From Streptomyces sp. HM190 (lineage in GTDB: Bacteria > Actinomycetota > Actinomycetes > Streptomycetales > Streptomycetaceae), in NCBI RefSeq assembly GCF_009857135.1, contig NZ_CP047318.1, positions 2,046,001 through 2,110,000 on the forward strand: DNA of 64,000 nucleotides, given 5' to 3'. Made by a program: the position numbers and the translations under genes. This document shows, piece after piece, positions 47,478 through 56,693 of the stretch (positions are counted from its first letter, which is position 1; the number at the start of each line of letters is the position of its first letter). The notes under the pieces were generated by a model that had not been told where the DNA came from, did no database searches, and saw only the letters and a program-made list of their open reading frames with translations.

Positions 47478-48089
47478 CCGCGCGTCATGCCGCGCGTCGT
47501 CCCTGGCGTCGCCCACGTCGCCCTTCACGTCGTGCTTCACGTCGTCCAGCGCGTCGTCCAGCGCGTCGTCGTCCGTGCGCTCGCGCTGGGCGGGGACGAC
47601 GCGACCGCCGGTGTGGCCGTGCCCGCGGGCCCCGCGGTCGTCGCGGTCGTCGCGGTCCTTGAGGCGGGCGCGCAGTTCGCGGACCTCGCGTTCCAGGGCG
47701 TGGGCGCGTTCGTGGGCGTCGAAGAGGTAGCGGACCTTGGTGCGCAGCGACCAGGGGTCGATGGGCTTCATGACGAGGTCGGCGACGCCGAGGCGGAAGG
47801 CGGCGGCGGTCAGTTCGGCGTCGAGGCCGAAGCCGGTGAGGAGGATGACCGGGATGTGCTGGGTCTGTTCGACGCCGCGCATGTAGCGGACGACGTCGAG
47901 GCCGCTGACGCCGGGCATCCGGACGTCGAGGAGAAGCAGGCCGACCTGGCCGCGCAGGACCTCCTTGAGTGCCGCCTCGCCGCTGGTGGCGCGGGTCAGG
48001 TGGTAGCCCAGCGGGGCCAGGGCGCTCTCCAGGGCGTAGAGCGTGTCCTCGTGGTCGTCCACGAGGAGGATCTTGGCTTCCGACGGCAT
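47454..48089 (-). CDS. Response regulator, receiver domain with coiled coil
   Basis: A 211-residue stand-alone receiver protein. ILLVDDHEDTLYALESALAP holds the acidic pocket, LLLLDVRMPGVSG the phospho-acceptor Asp, VILLTG the switch and VMKPIDPWSL the conserved Lys. After the domain (about residue 120) comes a short coiled coil (HALEREVRELRARLKDRD) and a 60-residue low-complexity tail dominated by Asp, Arg and His in a DDALDDALDD pattern. No DNA-binding domain exists, so it probably acts by protein contact. No kinase gene is adjacent. ATG at 48089 is the start. Confidence 0.85.
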   Translation of the reverse strand: MPSEAKILLVDDHEDTLYALESALAPLGYHLTRATSGEAALKEVLRGQVGLLLLDVRMPGVSGLDVVRYMRGVEQTQHIPVILLTGFGLDAELTAAAFRLGVADLVMKPIDPWSLRTKVRYLFDAHERAHALEREVRELRARLKDRDDRDDRGARGHGHTGGRVVPAQRERTDDDALDDALDDVKHDVKGDVGDARDDARHDARDGANDRA

Positions 48090-48229
48090 GGCCCGTGTCC
48101 CCTCGCTCGGGTCGGCGGCTCGCGGTCGGCGTCGCCTTGATCCGACTTTCTCACTGCGCGTAGTCGTTTTCTGACGAAGAGTGCTCACGCAGGATGCCCG
48201 CTGGAGGACGGGATGTCACTCCCCCGTGG

Positions 48230-48697
48230 TCACCGCCGTCCCGCGCCGGCGACGTCGCCGGTGGTGCCGGTCGTGCCGTTGCCGCCGGTGGTGCCGGTCG
48301 TGCCGTTGCTGTGGGGCGTGCCGTGGCTGCCTGCCGGGCCCGCCGTGCCGTTCAGTGCGTCGTCCGCGATGCGTTCGTGGTGCCGGATGACTTCGGCGAT
48401 GATGAAGTTGAGGAGCTTCTCCGCGAACGCCGGGTCCAGCTTGGCGCTTTCGGCGAGCCCGCGCAGCCGGTTGATCTGCTGGGCCTCGCGGGCCGGGTCG
48501 GCGGCGGGCAGCTGGTGCGCGGCCTTGAGGTGGCCGACCCGCTGGGTGCACTTGAAGCGTTCGGCGAGCATGTGGACGACGGCGGCGTCGATGTTGTCGA
48601 TGCTGTCCCGCAGCCGGGTCAGCTCCGCCCGCACCTCGGCGTCGACCTCGTCGGCCGCCGCGCCGCTGTTCGCCTCGTTGGTGTCGCTGGTGGTCAT
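48230..48697 (-). CDS. Chorismate mutase (AroQ class)
   Basis: A 155-residue protein with the all-helical AroQ fold: ELTRLRDSIDNIDAAVVHML, ERFKCTQRVGHLKAAHQLPA and EKLLNFIIAEVIRHHERIAD are the three helices, with the catalytic arginine and lysine (RVGHLK) in the second. It converts chorismate to prephenate for phenylalanine and tyrosine. ATG at 48697 begins MTTSDTNEANSGAAAD. The last 40 residues are a Gly-Thr-Asn-rich tail (GTTGTTGGNGTTGTTG) produced by a 27-bp tandem duplication and probably disordered. Confidence 0.9.
   Translation of the reverse strand: MTTSDTNEANSGAAADEVDAEVRAELTRLRDSIDNIDAAVVHMLAERFKCTQRVGHLKAAHQLPAADPAREAQQINRLRGLAESAKLDPAFAEKLLNFIIAEVIRHHERIADDALNGTAGPAGSHGTPHSNGTTGTTGGNGTTGTTGDVAGAGRR
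48257..48310. repeat. Two 27-bp tandem repeats in the chorismate mutase tail
   Basis: Units 48257-48283 and 48284-48310 are identical except for the last base. They encode the repeated GTTGTTG segments of the chorismate mutase C-terminus. Confidence 0.85.
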
Positions 48698-48847
48698 GGC
48701 CGTCAGCCTACGTCGGCCCGGTCCACCGCCCCACGCCGCGCCCGGCGGCCCCGCGGCCACCGGGAACGGCACCGGCGGACAACCCTCGGGCACGGGTGCG
48801 CGTCGGCTTAGAGTGGAACGTGTCGAGGCGTCTTTGGGGGTGCGGAC

Positions 48848-49813
48848 GTGGCGAGCGGCGGACCCGTCGAGCACGGCTACCCGCACCTGGAGATCGTGCG
48901 GGCGTCGATCACCGCGCTGTACAGGCGGCTCTCGTACGACACGATCCACACGTTCGACACCAGTGTCGCCCCCGTCGACGTGGCGTTCCACGACACCGAC
49001 GACCTCCATCTGGGCGCCCAGCGGGTCGCCCGCGAGCTGGTGCGGCACTACCGGCTGCCGGACGCCCGGCTGATCGTCGGATTCCGGGAGATGACCCATG
49101 CGGCGAACGTCGAACTGGCCGCCGGGCCCGAGTACTTCGTCGAGCTCAACGACCGGTTCCGCACGCACCGGCGGGACATCGGGGCGGCCCTCGCGCACGA
49201 GGTGACGCACGTCTATCTGCACCGGCTGGGGCTGTCGTTCCCCGGTGTCCGCGACAACGAGGTCCTCACGGACACGGCGGCGACGTATCTGGGGGCGGGC
49301 TGGCTGCTGCTCGACGCCTACCGGGAGGACGGGGCGTCGTCGCAGAAGCTGGGGTATCTGACGCCGGAGGAGTTCGGGTACGTGCTGGCCAAGCGGGCGC
49401 GGGTCTTCGGGGAGGACCCCTCGGTGTGGTTCACGAGCGCGCAGGCGTACACGGCGTACACGCGGGGGCGGGCGCGGGCCCGGCGGGACGAGGAGCAGCC
49501 GCCGCTGTCCGCGGCGGGGTGGGCGGGGCGGCGCCGGTACGCGCGGGACCGGCGCCGGGCGCGGGAGCCGCGGGCGGGTGGGGTGGAGCGGGGGGTGCCG
49601 TACGTCTTCTCGGCGGAGGGGGTGCCGGGAGCCGGTGGGGGCGGGGGTGCGGGGGCCGGTGCTCGGGGCGGGGGCGGCGCCGGGAGTGGGAGCGGGGGGT
49701 TGCGGGTGTCGTTCCCCTGTCCGACGTGTCATCAGCGGATCCGGGTGCCTGTTCGGGGGCGGGTGCGGGCTCGGTGCGGGTTGTGCCGGACGGTTCTGGA
49801 GTGCGACACGTAG
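48848..49813 (+). CDS. Putative metallopeptidase with C-terminal zinc ribbon
   Basis: A 321-residue protein. HEVTHVYLHRLGL in the middle carries an HExxH zinc-binding motif, with Glu/Asp candidates (DNEVLTDTAATYLG) about 20 residues on, so the N-terminal 180 residues are likely a metallopeptidase domain. A basic linker and a long glycine-rich stretch (about 250-285) lead to a C-terminal zinc ribbon, CPTCHQRIRVP, then CGLCRTVLECDT. I do not recognise the family. GTG at 48848 is assumed as start. It is divergent from chorismate mutase and stands alone before the steroid-type cluster. Confidence 0.65.
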   Translation: MASGGPVEHGYPHLEIVRASITALYRRLSYDTIHTFDTSVAPVDVAFHDTDDLHLGAQRVARELVRHYRLPDARLIVGFREMTHAANVELAAGPEYFVELNDRFRTHRRDIGAALAHEVTHVYLHRLGLSFPGVRDNEVLTDTAATYLGAGWLLLDAYREDGASSQKLGYLTPEEFGYVLAKRARVFGEDPSVWFTSAQAYTAYTRGRARARRDEEQPPLSAAGWAGRRRYARDRRRAREPRAGGVERGVPYVFSAEGVPGAGGGGGAGAGARGGGGAGSGSGGLRVSFPCPTCHQRIRVPVRGRVRARCGLCRTVLECDT

Positions 49814-49970
49814 GTACTGGGGGCGGGCGCGAGCGGGTGCGGGGGTGAGGTGCGTCGGTGGGGGCGGGGGCTGGTCGCGCGGGTCACCGCGCCTCCGGGA
49901 GCCCTCTCGCAGTTGCGTGCCGTGAACACGCCTCGGGTGGTACCCCGTCGACCTGGGAGCCCTCTGGTGG

Positions 49971-50875
49971 TCACGTGCCGTAGGTCCGGCCCGGGGTCCT
50001 GGACTCCGACAGGAGTTTCAGGGTGGTCTCGCCTGCCTCCCTGGGGGTCCAGCGGGAGGGGCGGGTGGCCGTGGGACCGGGGTGCCAGCCCTCCATGACC
50101 GTGATGCGGCCGCCCTCCGTCTCGAAGACACGGCCGGTGACCCCGGCGGCGGTGGAGCCCAGCCACACCACCAGGGGGGACACGTTCTCCGGGGCCATCG
50201 CGTCGAAGCCGGTGCCGGGCGCGGCCATCGTCTCGGCGAAGACCCGTTCCGTCATCCGCGTGCGGGCCGCGGGGGCGATCGCGTTGACGAGGACGCCGTA
50301 GCGGCCCAGTTCCGCCGCCGCGACCAGGGTGAGGCCGATGACGCCCGCCTTGGCCGCGCTGTAGTTGCCCTGGCCGACGGAGCCGAGGAGGCCGGCGCCG
50401 CTGCTCGTGTTGATGACACGCGCCTCGGGCCGGCGGCCCTGCTTCGCCTCGGCCCGCCAGTGCAGGGCGGCGTGCTTCAGGGGGAGGAAGTGGCCCTTGA
50501 GGTGGACGCGGAGGACGGCGTCCCAGTCGTCCTCGTCGAGGTTGACGAGCATGCGGTCGCGCAGGAAACCGGCGTTGTTGACCAGTGTGTCGAGGCGTCC
50601 GTACGTGTCCAGGGCGGTGCGGACGAGGGACGCGGCCCCGTCGGTGGTGGCGACGTCCCCGCCGTGGGCGGTCGCCTCCCCTCCGGCGGCGCGGATCTCG
50701 TCGACGACCCGGGCGGCGGGGCTGTCGGGGTCCGGGGTGCCGTCCAGGCCCACGCCGAGGTCGTTGACGACGACACGGGCGCCTTCCGCGGCGTACGCGA
50801 GGGCGTGTGCGCGGCCCAGTCCGCGCCCCGCGCCGGTCACGATCACCACGCGCCCCTCGCAGAGTCGCCCTCCGC

Positions 50876-50879
<4 letters not shown>
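49971..50879 (-). CDS. SDR oxidoreductase (Rv3548c-like)
   Basis: A 302-residue short-chain dehydrogenase of the 17-beta-HSD4/multifunctional-enzyme type, using NAD(P). The cofactor motif TGAGRGLGRAHALAYAAEG, the loop VVNDLGVGLDGT, NNAG and the catalytic YSAAK (in GNYSAAKAGVIG) are intact. Gene position, downstream of a second SDR and divergent from the enoyl-CoA hydratase, equals Rv3548c in the mycobacterial KstR2 regulon. The reaction of Rv3548c is not settled; a hydroxyacyl-CoA or steroid-ring alcohol is the likely substrate. Its ATG overlaps the stop of the preceding SDR (ATGA), so the two are translated together. Confidence 0.85.
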
Positions 50880-51799
<920 letters not shown>

Positions 51800-51804
51800 C
51801 CGCT

Positions 51805-51842
51805 GCTACCTTCCACCAAACAAACGTTAGGTGGAAGGTAGC
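51805..51842. promoter_or_regulatory. Inverted-repeat operator between SDR and enoyl-CoA hydratase genes
   Basis: A 13-bp perfect inverted repeat (GCTACCTTCCACC and its complement) surrounds a 12-base centre. The 16-bp core at 51816-51831, CCAAACAAACGTTAGG, matches the core of the second divergent region near 58126 at 13 of 16 positions. It fills most of the 53 bases between two start codons, so a bound repressor would block both promoters. The TetR (KstR2-like) product of 56694-57317 is the obvious candidate. Confidence 0.75.
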
Positions 51843-51852
51843 TGATGCTCCC

Positions 51853-52659
51853 ATGGGTGTCTCCACCTCGTCCCCGGAAAAGGGGACGGTTCTCGTCACG
51901 GTCGACTTCCCGCCGGTGAACGCCCTGCCGGTGCGGGGGTGGTTCGAGCTGGCCGAGGCGGTGCGCGCGGCGGGGCGTGATCCGGCGGTCGGGTGTGTGG
52001 TGCTCGCGGCGGAGGGACGCGGGTTCAACGCGGGCGTCGACATCAAGGAGATCCAGACGGCGGGGCGGGGCGCGCTGATCGGCGCCAACCAGGGCTGCGC
52101 GGCGGCCTTCGCGGCGGTGTACGAGTGCGAGGTGCCCGTGGTGGCGGCGGTGCAGGGGTTCTGCCTGGGCGGCGGGATCGGTCTGGTCGGGAACGCGGAC
52201 GCGATCGTGGCGAGCGAGGACGCGACGTTCGGGCTGCCCGAGCTGGACCGGGGGGCGCTCGGGGCGGCGACGCATCTGGCGCGGCTGGTGCCGCAGCACC
52301 TGATGCGGGCGCTGTTCTACACCGCGCGCACGGCGACCGCGGCGGAGCTGCGGGCGCACGGCTCGGTGTGGCGGGTGGTGCCGCGGGACGGTCTGCGCGC
52401 GGCCGCGCTGGAGCTGGCGGCGGAGATCGCCGCGAAGGACGGGGGGCTGATCCGGCTGGCCAAGGCCGCCCTCAACGGCATCGACCCCGTCGACGTGCGG
52501 CGCAGTTACCGCTTCGAGCAGGGCTTCACCTTCGAGGCGAACCTCAGCGGGGTCGCCGACGAGGTCCGCGGCGCCTTCGGCAAGGGGAGCAGGCGGAGCA
52601 GTCAGCGCAGGGAGAGCAGGCGGAGCGGAGAGAGCGGGAAGGGGGGCGCGGATGAGTGA
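51853..52659 (+). CDS. Enoyl-CoA hydratase family protein (EchA20-like)
   Basis: A 268-residue crotonase-fold enzyme. The oxyanion-hole segments are GRGFNAGVDIKEIQ and QGFCLGGGIGLVGNAD. In mycobacteria EchA20 hydrolytically opens the last carbocycle of HIEC-CoA, and its gene leads the ipdA-ipdB-ipdC run exactly as here. The C-terminal 25 residues (SRRSSQRRESRRSGESG) are a basic repeat and not part of the fold. ATG at 51853 is used though it has no strong ribosome binding site, so the mRNA may be nearly leaderless. It overlaps ipdA by eight bases. Confidence 0.85.
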   Translation: MGVSTSSPEKGTVLVTVDFPPVNALPVRGWFELAEAVRAAGRDPAVGCVVLAAEGRGFNAGVDIKEIQTAGRGALIGANQGCAAAFAAVYECEVPVVAAVQGFCLGGGIGLVGNADAIVASEDATFGLPELDRGALGAATHLARLVPQHLMRALFYTARTATAAELRAHGSVWRVVPRDGLRAAALELAAEIAAKDGGLIRLAKAALNGIDPVDVRRSYRFEQGFTFEANLSGVADEVRGAFGKGSRRSSQRRESRRSGESGKGGADE

Positions 52660-53500
52660 CAAGACCATGACCGCCGAGGAGGCCGTGGCACGGCTGGAGA
52701 GCGGGATGACCCTGGGGATCGGAGGGTGGGGGTCCCGGCGCAAGCCGATGGCTCTGGTGCGAGCACTGCTCCGTACGGAGATCACCGATCTCACGGTCGT
52801 CTCGTACGGCGGTCCGGACGTGGGGATGCTCGCCGCCGCCGGACGGATCCGGAAGCTGGTCGCCGCGTTCGCCACGCTCGACTCCATCCCGCTGGAGCCT
52901 CATGTCCGCGCGGCGCGCGAACGCGGGACGTTCGCGCTGACGGAGGTCGACGAGGCGATGTTCATGTGGGGCCTGCACGCCGCCGCGAACCGTCTGCCCT
53001 TCCTGCCGGTGCGGGCGGGCATCGGCTCGGACGTGATGCGGGTCAATCCCTCCCTGCGGACCGTCACCTCGCCCTACGCCGACGGGGAGACCTTCGTCGC
53101 GATGCCCGCCCTGCGCCTGGACGCCGCGTTCGTGCACGTCAACCGGGCCGACCGGCTCGGCGACGGCCAGTACCTCGGCCCGGACCCCTACTTCGACGAC
53201 CTGTTCTGCGAGGCGGCCGACACCGCGTACGTCTCCTGCGAGCGGATCGTGGACACGGCCGAGCTGACCAAGGAGGCGGCGCCGCAGTCGCTGCTGATCA
53301 AGCGGCATGTGGTGACGGGCGTGGTGGAGGCGCCGAACGGGGCGCACTTCACGTCCTGCGCGCCGGACTACGGGCGGGACGAGCCGTTCCAGAAGCGGTA
53401 CGCGGGCACGGCGTGGCCGGAGTTCGCCGCACGGTTCCTCACCGGCGACGAACACGCCTACCAGGCGGCCGTGCGCACCTGGCGCGAGGAGGAGGCATGA
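52652..53500 (+). CDS. ipdA: CoA-transferase family subunit A (IpdA-like)
   Basis: A 282-residue subunit of the class I CoA-transferase fold. TLGIGGWGSRRKPMALVRAL near the N-terminus, VVSYGGPDVGMLAAAGRIRK, and RVNPSLRTVTSPYADGE match the alpha subunit of IpdAB. In mycobacteria IpdAB is not a transferase but a hydrolase that opens ring C of COCHEA-CoA during cholesterol breakdown; the same is inferred here from sequence and neighbours. ATG at 52652. The stop overlaps the ipdB start by four bases, matching an obligate heteromer. Confidence 0.87.
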   Translation: MSDKTMTAEEAVARLESGMTLGIGGWGSRRKPMALVRALLRTEITDLTVVSYGGPDVGMLAAAGRIRKLVAAFATLDSIPLEPHVRAARERGTFALTEVDEAMFMWGLHAAANRLPFLPVRAGIGSDVMRVNPSLRTVTSPYADGETFVAMPALRLDAAFVHVNRADRLGDGQYLGPDPYFDDLFCEAADTAYVSCERIVDTAELTKEAAPQSLLIKRHVVTGVVEAPNGAHFTSCAPDYGRDEPFQKRYAGTAWPEFAARFLTGDEHAYQAAVRTWREEEA

Positions 53501-54348
53501 GCGGAGACGGCACCGGCGGAGACACCGGGGGCGGAGGGGGCACGCTCAGGTCAGGCACGAGCGGGGCCGACGCGGTCAGGTCAGGCACGAGCGGGGCCGA
53601 CGCGGTCGGGGCCGGCACGAGCGGGGTGACCCGGGCCGAGTACTGCGTGATCGCGTGCGCCGAGGCGTGGCGCGGGGCCGGGGAGATCCTCGCCAGCCCC
53701 ATGGGGCTCGTCCCGTCGCTGGGCGCCCGCCTCGCCCGGCGGACGTTCGCACCGGACCTGCTGCTCACCGACGGCGAGGCGCTGCTCGTCGGCCCGGACG
53801 GCACCGTCGAGGGGTGGCTGCCCTACCGGCAGCACCTGGCCCTGGTCACCGGCGGCCGGCGGCACGTGATGATGGGCGCGAGCCAGATCGACCGGTACGG
53901 CAACCAGAACATCTCCTGCGTCGGCGACTGGGCCCGCCCGCGGCGCCAGCTCCTCGGGGTGCGCGGCGCACCGGTCAACACCTTGAACAACGCGACCAGT
54001 TACTGGATCCCCCGGCACTCCCGGCGGGTGTTCGTGGAGAAGGTCGACATGGTGTGCGGGGTGGGGTACGACCGGGCCGCCGCGCATCCCGCGACCGCCC
54101 GCTTCCACCGGCTGCCCCGCGTCGTGTCCGACCTCGGGGTGTTCGACTTCGCCACCCCCGACCACGCGATGCGGCTGGCCTCGCTGCACCCGGGGGTCAC
54201 CGTCGAGCAGGTGGCGGAGGCCACCGGGTTCGCGCTGGTCGTACCGGAGGAGGTGCCGTACACGCGGGAGCCGTCGGCGGAGGAGCTGCGGTTGATCCGT
54301 GAGGTGCTCGACCCGGGGAACGCCCGCGCGGGGGAGGTCCGGGGGTGA
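53497..54348 (+). CDS. ipdB: CoA-transferase family subunit B (IpdB-like)
   Basis: A 283-residue partner of IpdA. The fold starts near residue 45 (TRAEYCVIACAEAWRGAGEI) and contains HVMMGASQIDRYGNQNISCV, LNNATSYWIPRHSRRVF and VVSDLGVFDF, all typical of IpdB. The first 44 residues are repeats of the decapeptide type SGTSGADAVR, encoded by 30-bp tandem units, and are not expected in the family. ATG at 53497 overlaps the ipdA stop (ATGA). If translation started later, near GTG at 53626, a standard-length protein would result. Confidence 0.86.
   Translation: MSGDGTGGDTGGGGGTLRSGTSGADAVRSGTSGADAVGAGTSGVTRAEYCVIACAEAWRGAGEILASPMGLVPSLGARLARRTFAPDLLLTDGEALLVGPDGTVEGWLPYRQHLALVTGGRRHVMMGASQIDRYGNQNISCVGDWARPRRQLLGVRGAPVNTLNNATSYWIPRHSRRVFVEKVDMVCGVGYDRAAAHPATARFHRLPRVVSDLGVFDFATPDHAMRLASLHPGVTVEQVAEATGFALVVPEEVPYTREPSAEELRLIREVLDPGNARAGEVRG
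53551..53634. repeat. 30-bp tandem repeats in the ipdB 5' end
   Basis: Units TCAGGCACGAGCGGGGCCGA... begin at 53551 and 53581, with a partial third at 53611. They lie in frame at the very start of ipdB and add a repetitive N-terminal extension. Confidence 0.9.
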
Positions 54349-55415
54349 TGGACACCGCCCTGACCCGGCTCGTGGGCGTCCGCCATCCGATCGTGCAGAC
54401 CGGGATGGGCTGGGTCGCCGGGCCCCGCCTGGTGTCCGCCGCGGCCGAGGCGGGCGCCCTCGGCGTCCTGGCGTCCGCGACGATGAGCCCGCGGCGGCTG
54501 CGGGACGCCGTACGGGAGGTGAGGTCCCGCACGCAGGCGCCGTTCGGGGTGAATCTGCGGGCCGACGCCGGGGACGCCCGGGAACGGGTGCGGATCATCG
54601 TCGAGGAGGGCGTCCGGGTGGCGTCGTTCGCGCTCGCGCCGTCCAGGGAGCTGATCGCCGAGCTGAAGGACGCGGGGGTGGTCGTCATCCCGTCGGTGGG
54701 GGCCCGGCGGCACGCCGAGAAGGTGGCGGCGTGGGGCGCGGACGCGGTGGTCGTGCAGGGCGGGGAGGGCGGCGGGCACACCGGTGACGTGGCGACGACC
54801 GTGCTCCTGCCGCAGGTCGTGGACGCGGTGGGGATCCCCGTCGTCGCCGCGGGCGGCTTCCACGACGGGCGGGGGCTGGTCGCCGCGCTCGCGTACGGGG
54901 CGGCCGGCGTCGCGATGGGCACGCGGTTCCTGCTGACCTCGGACTCGACGGTGCCCGACGCGGTGAAGGCCCGCTATCTCGCGGCGACCGTCAGGGACGT
55001 CACCGTCACCCGGGCCGTGGACGGGTTGCCGCACCGCATGCTCCGCACGGAGTTCGTGGCGGCCCTGGAGCGGTCCGGCCGGGCCCGGGCCCTGCTGCAC
55101 GCGGTGCGCCACGCGGCCGGCTTCCGCCGGGTCTCGGGGCTGACCTGGCGCGGCATGATCCGGGACGGGCTCGCGATGCGGCGCGGCAAGGACCTCACCT
55201 GGAGCCAGGTCCTGCTCGCCGCGAACACCCCGATGCTGCTGAGGGCCGCGATGGTCGACGGCCGGACGGACCTCGGTGTCATGGCCTCCGGGCAGGTCGC
55301 CGGGGTCATCGGCGACCTGCCGTCGTGCGCGGAGCTGGTGGGCCGGATCATGGAGGAGGCGGAGGAGACCCTGACGAGGCTGGCCGCAGCGGGGCGGTCC
55401 GGGCCCGACCGGTGA
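54345..55415 (+). CDS. ipdC: Nitronate monooxygenase family flavoprotein (IpdC-like)
   Basis: A 356-residue TIM-barrel flavoenzyme. HPIVQTGMGWVAGPRLVSAA, GGEGGGHTGDVATTVLLPQV (FMN phosphate and catalytic His region) and VVAAGGFHDGRGLVAAL are the 2-nitropropane-dioxygenase-like blocks. In mycobacteria IpdC (Rv3553) catalyses a dehydrogenation on the CoA-bound C/D-ring fragment upstream of EchA20 and IpdAB. GTG at 54345 is the start, with GGAGG six bases upstream, and overlaps the ipdB stop. It is the last gene of the rightward four-gene operon and converges on fadA6. Confidence 0.85.
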   Translation: MMDTALTRLVGVRHPIVQTGMGWVAGPRLVSAAAEAGALGVLASATMSPRRLRDAVREVRSRTQAPFGVNLRADAGDARERVRIIVEEGVRVASFALAPSRELIAELKDAGVVVIPSVGARRHAEKVAAWGADAVVVQGGEGGGHTGDVATTVLLPQVVDAVGIPVVAAGGFHDGRGLVAALAYGAAGVAMGTRFLLTSDSTVPDAVKARYLAATVRDVTVTRAVDGLPHRMLRTEFVAALERSGRARALLHAVRHAAGFRRVSGLTWRGMIRDGLAMRRGKDLTWSQVLLAANTPMLLRAAMVDGRTDLGVMASGQVAGVIGDLPSCAELVGRIMEEAEETLTRLAAAGRSGPDR

Positions 55416-55450
55416 CCGGGGTCGCGGGCCGCCGCCCGGCCGCCCCGCGA

Positions 55451-55480
55451 CGGGCCGCGACGGGCCGCGACGGGCCGCGA
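55451..55480. repeat. Three 10-bp tandem repeats
   Basis: CGGGCCGCGA occurs three times in a row (preceded by one variant) in the short gap between the convergent ipdC and fadA6 genes. No clear terminator hairpin is present there. Confidence 0.85.
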
Positions 55481-55502
55481 CGGAAGGCCGGGCCCGCGTG
55501 TC

Positions 55503-56660
55503 TCACAACCGTTCGATGACGGTCACGTTCGCCTGGCCGCCGCCCTCGCACATGGTCTGCAGGCCGTAGCGGCCCCCGGTGCGCTCCAGTTCGTGCAGGA
55601 GGGTCGTCATGAGCCTGGCGCCGGTCGCGCCCAGCGGATGTCCGAGGGCGATGGCGCCGCCGTTGACGTTGACCTTCTCCGGGTCGGCGCCCGTCTCCTT
55701 CAGCCAGGCGAGGACGACGGGTGCGAACGCCTCGTTGATCTCGACGAGGTCGATCGCGTCGAGGCGGAGGCCGGCCTTCTTCAGGGCGTACGCGGTCGCC
55801 GGTATCGGCGCGGTCAGCATCCGGATGGGGTCCTCGCCGCGCACGGACAGGTGGTGGACGCGGGCGCGCGGGGTGAGCCCGTGCTCCTCGACGGCCCGCT
55901 CGGAGGCCAGCAGCAGCGCGGCGGCGCCGTCGGAGACCTGGGAGGAGCAGGCGGCGGTGACGGTGCCCCCGTCGATGACGGGTTTCAGCGCGGCCATCTT
56001 CTCCAGGGAGGTGTCGCGGCGCGGCCCCTCGTCGACGCTCACGTCCCCGTAGGGCACGGTCTCCCGCTCGAAGCGGCCCTCGTCGAGGGCCCGTACGGCC
56101 CGCCGGTGGGAGCGCAGGGCGTACTCCTCCTGGTCGCGGCGGGTGATGCCCCATGTGGCGGCGATCATCTCGGCGCCGGCGAACTGGTTGACGGGCCGGT
56201 CCCCGTAGCGGGCGCGCCAGCCCTCGCTGCCGGCGAACGGGCCCTCGGTGAGGCCGAGGGGCACGGCGGCCTGGCGGGAGGCGAAGGCGATGGGGACCAT
56301 CGTCATGTTCTGGACGCCGCCGGCGACGACGAGGTCCTGGGTGCCGGACAGGACGGCCTGGGCGGCGAAGTGCACGGCCTGCTGGGAGGAGCCGCACTGC
56401 CGGTCGACGGTGGTGCCCGGCACCTCCTCGGGCAGTCCGGCGGCCAGCCAGCTGGTGCGGGCGATGTCGCCGGCCTGGGGTCCCACGGTGTCCAGGCAGC
56501 CGAAGACGACGTCCTCCACGGCGGCGGGGTCCACGCCCGCCCGCGCGACGAGCGCCGTCAGCACATGCGCGCCGAGGTCGGCCGGGTGCACCGTGCCGAG
56601 CCCTCCTCCGCGCCGCCCGACGGGTGTACGGACCGCTTCGACGATATAGGCCTCGGCCAT
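55503..56660 (-). CDS. fadA6: Acetyl-CoA acetyltransferase / thiolase (FadA6-like)
   Basis: A 385-residue thiolase. The nucleophile Cys89 is in TTVDRQCGSSQQAVHFAAQA, the catalytic His in VNVNGGAIALGHPLGATG and the second Cys in QTMCEGGGQANVTVIERL. FadA6 in mycobacteria cleaves the beta-ketoacyl-CoA chain formed after steroid ring opening. Its gene lies downstream of the TetR and SDR genes on the same strand, so it would be under direct control of that regulator. ATG at 56660 gives MAEAYIVEAVRTPVG. Confidence 0.9.
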   Translation of the reverse strand: MAEAYIVEAVRTPVGRRGGGLGTVHPADLGAHVLTALVARAGVDPAAVEDVVFGCLDTVGPQAGDIARTSWLAAGLPEEVPGTTVDRQCGSSQQAVHFAAQAVLSGTQDLVVAGGVQNMTMVPIAFASRQAAVPLGLTEGPFAGSEGWRARYGDRPVNQFAGAEMIAATWGITRRDQEEYALRSHRRAVRALDEGRFERETVPYGDVSVDEGPRRDTSLEKMAALKPVIDGGTVTAACSSQVSDGAAALLLASERAVEEHGLTPRARVHHLSVRGEDPIRMLTAPIPATAYALKKAGLRLDAIDLVEINEAFAPVVLAWLKETGADPEKVNVNGGAIALGHPLGATGARLMTTLLHELERTGGRYGLQTMCEGGGQANVTVIERL

Positions 56661-56693
56661 GGCGACTCCCGGACTCTGGGCTTGAGTTGGTGG

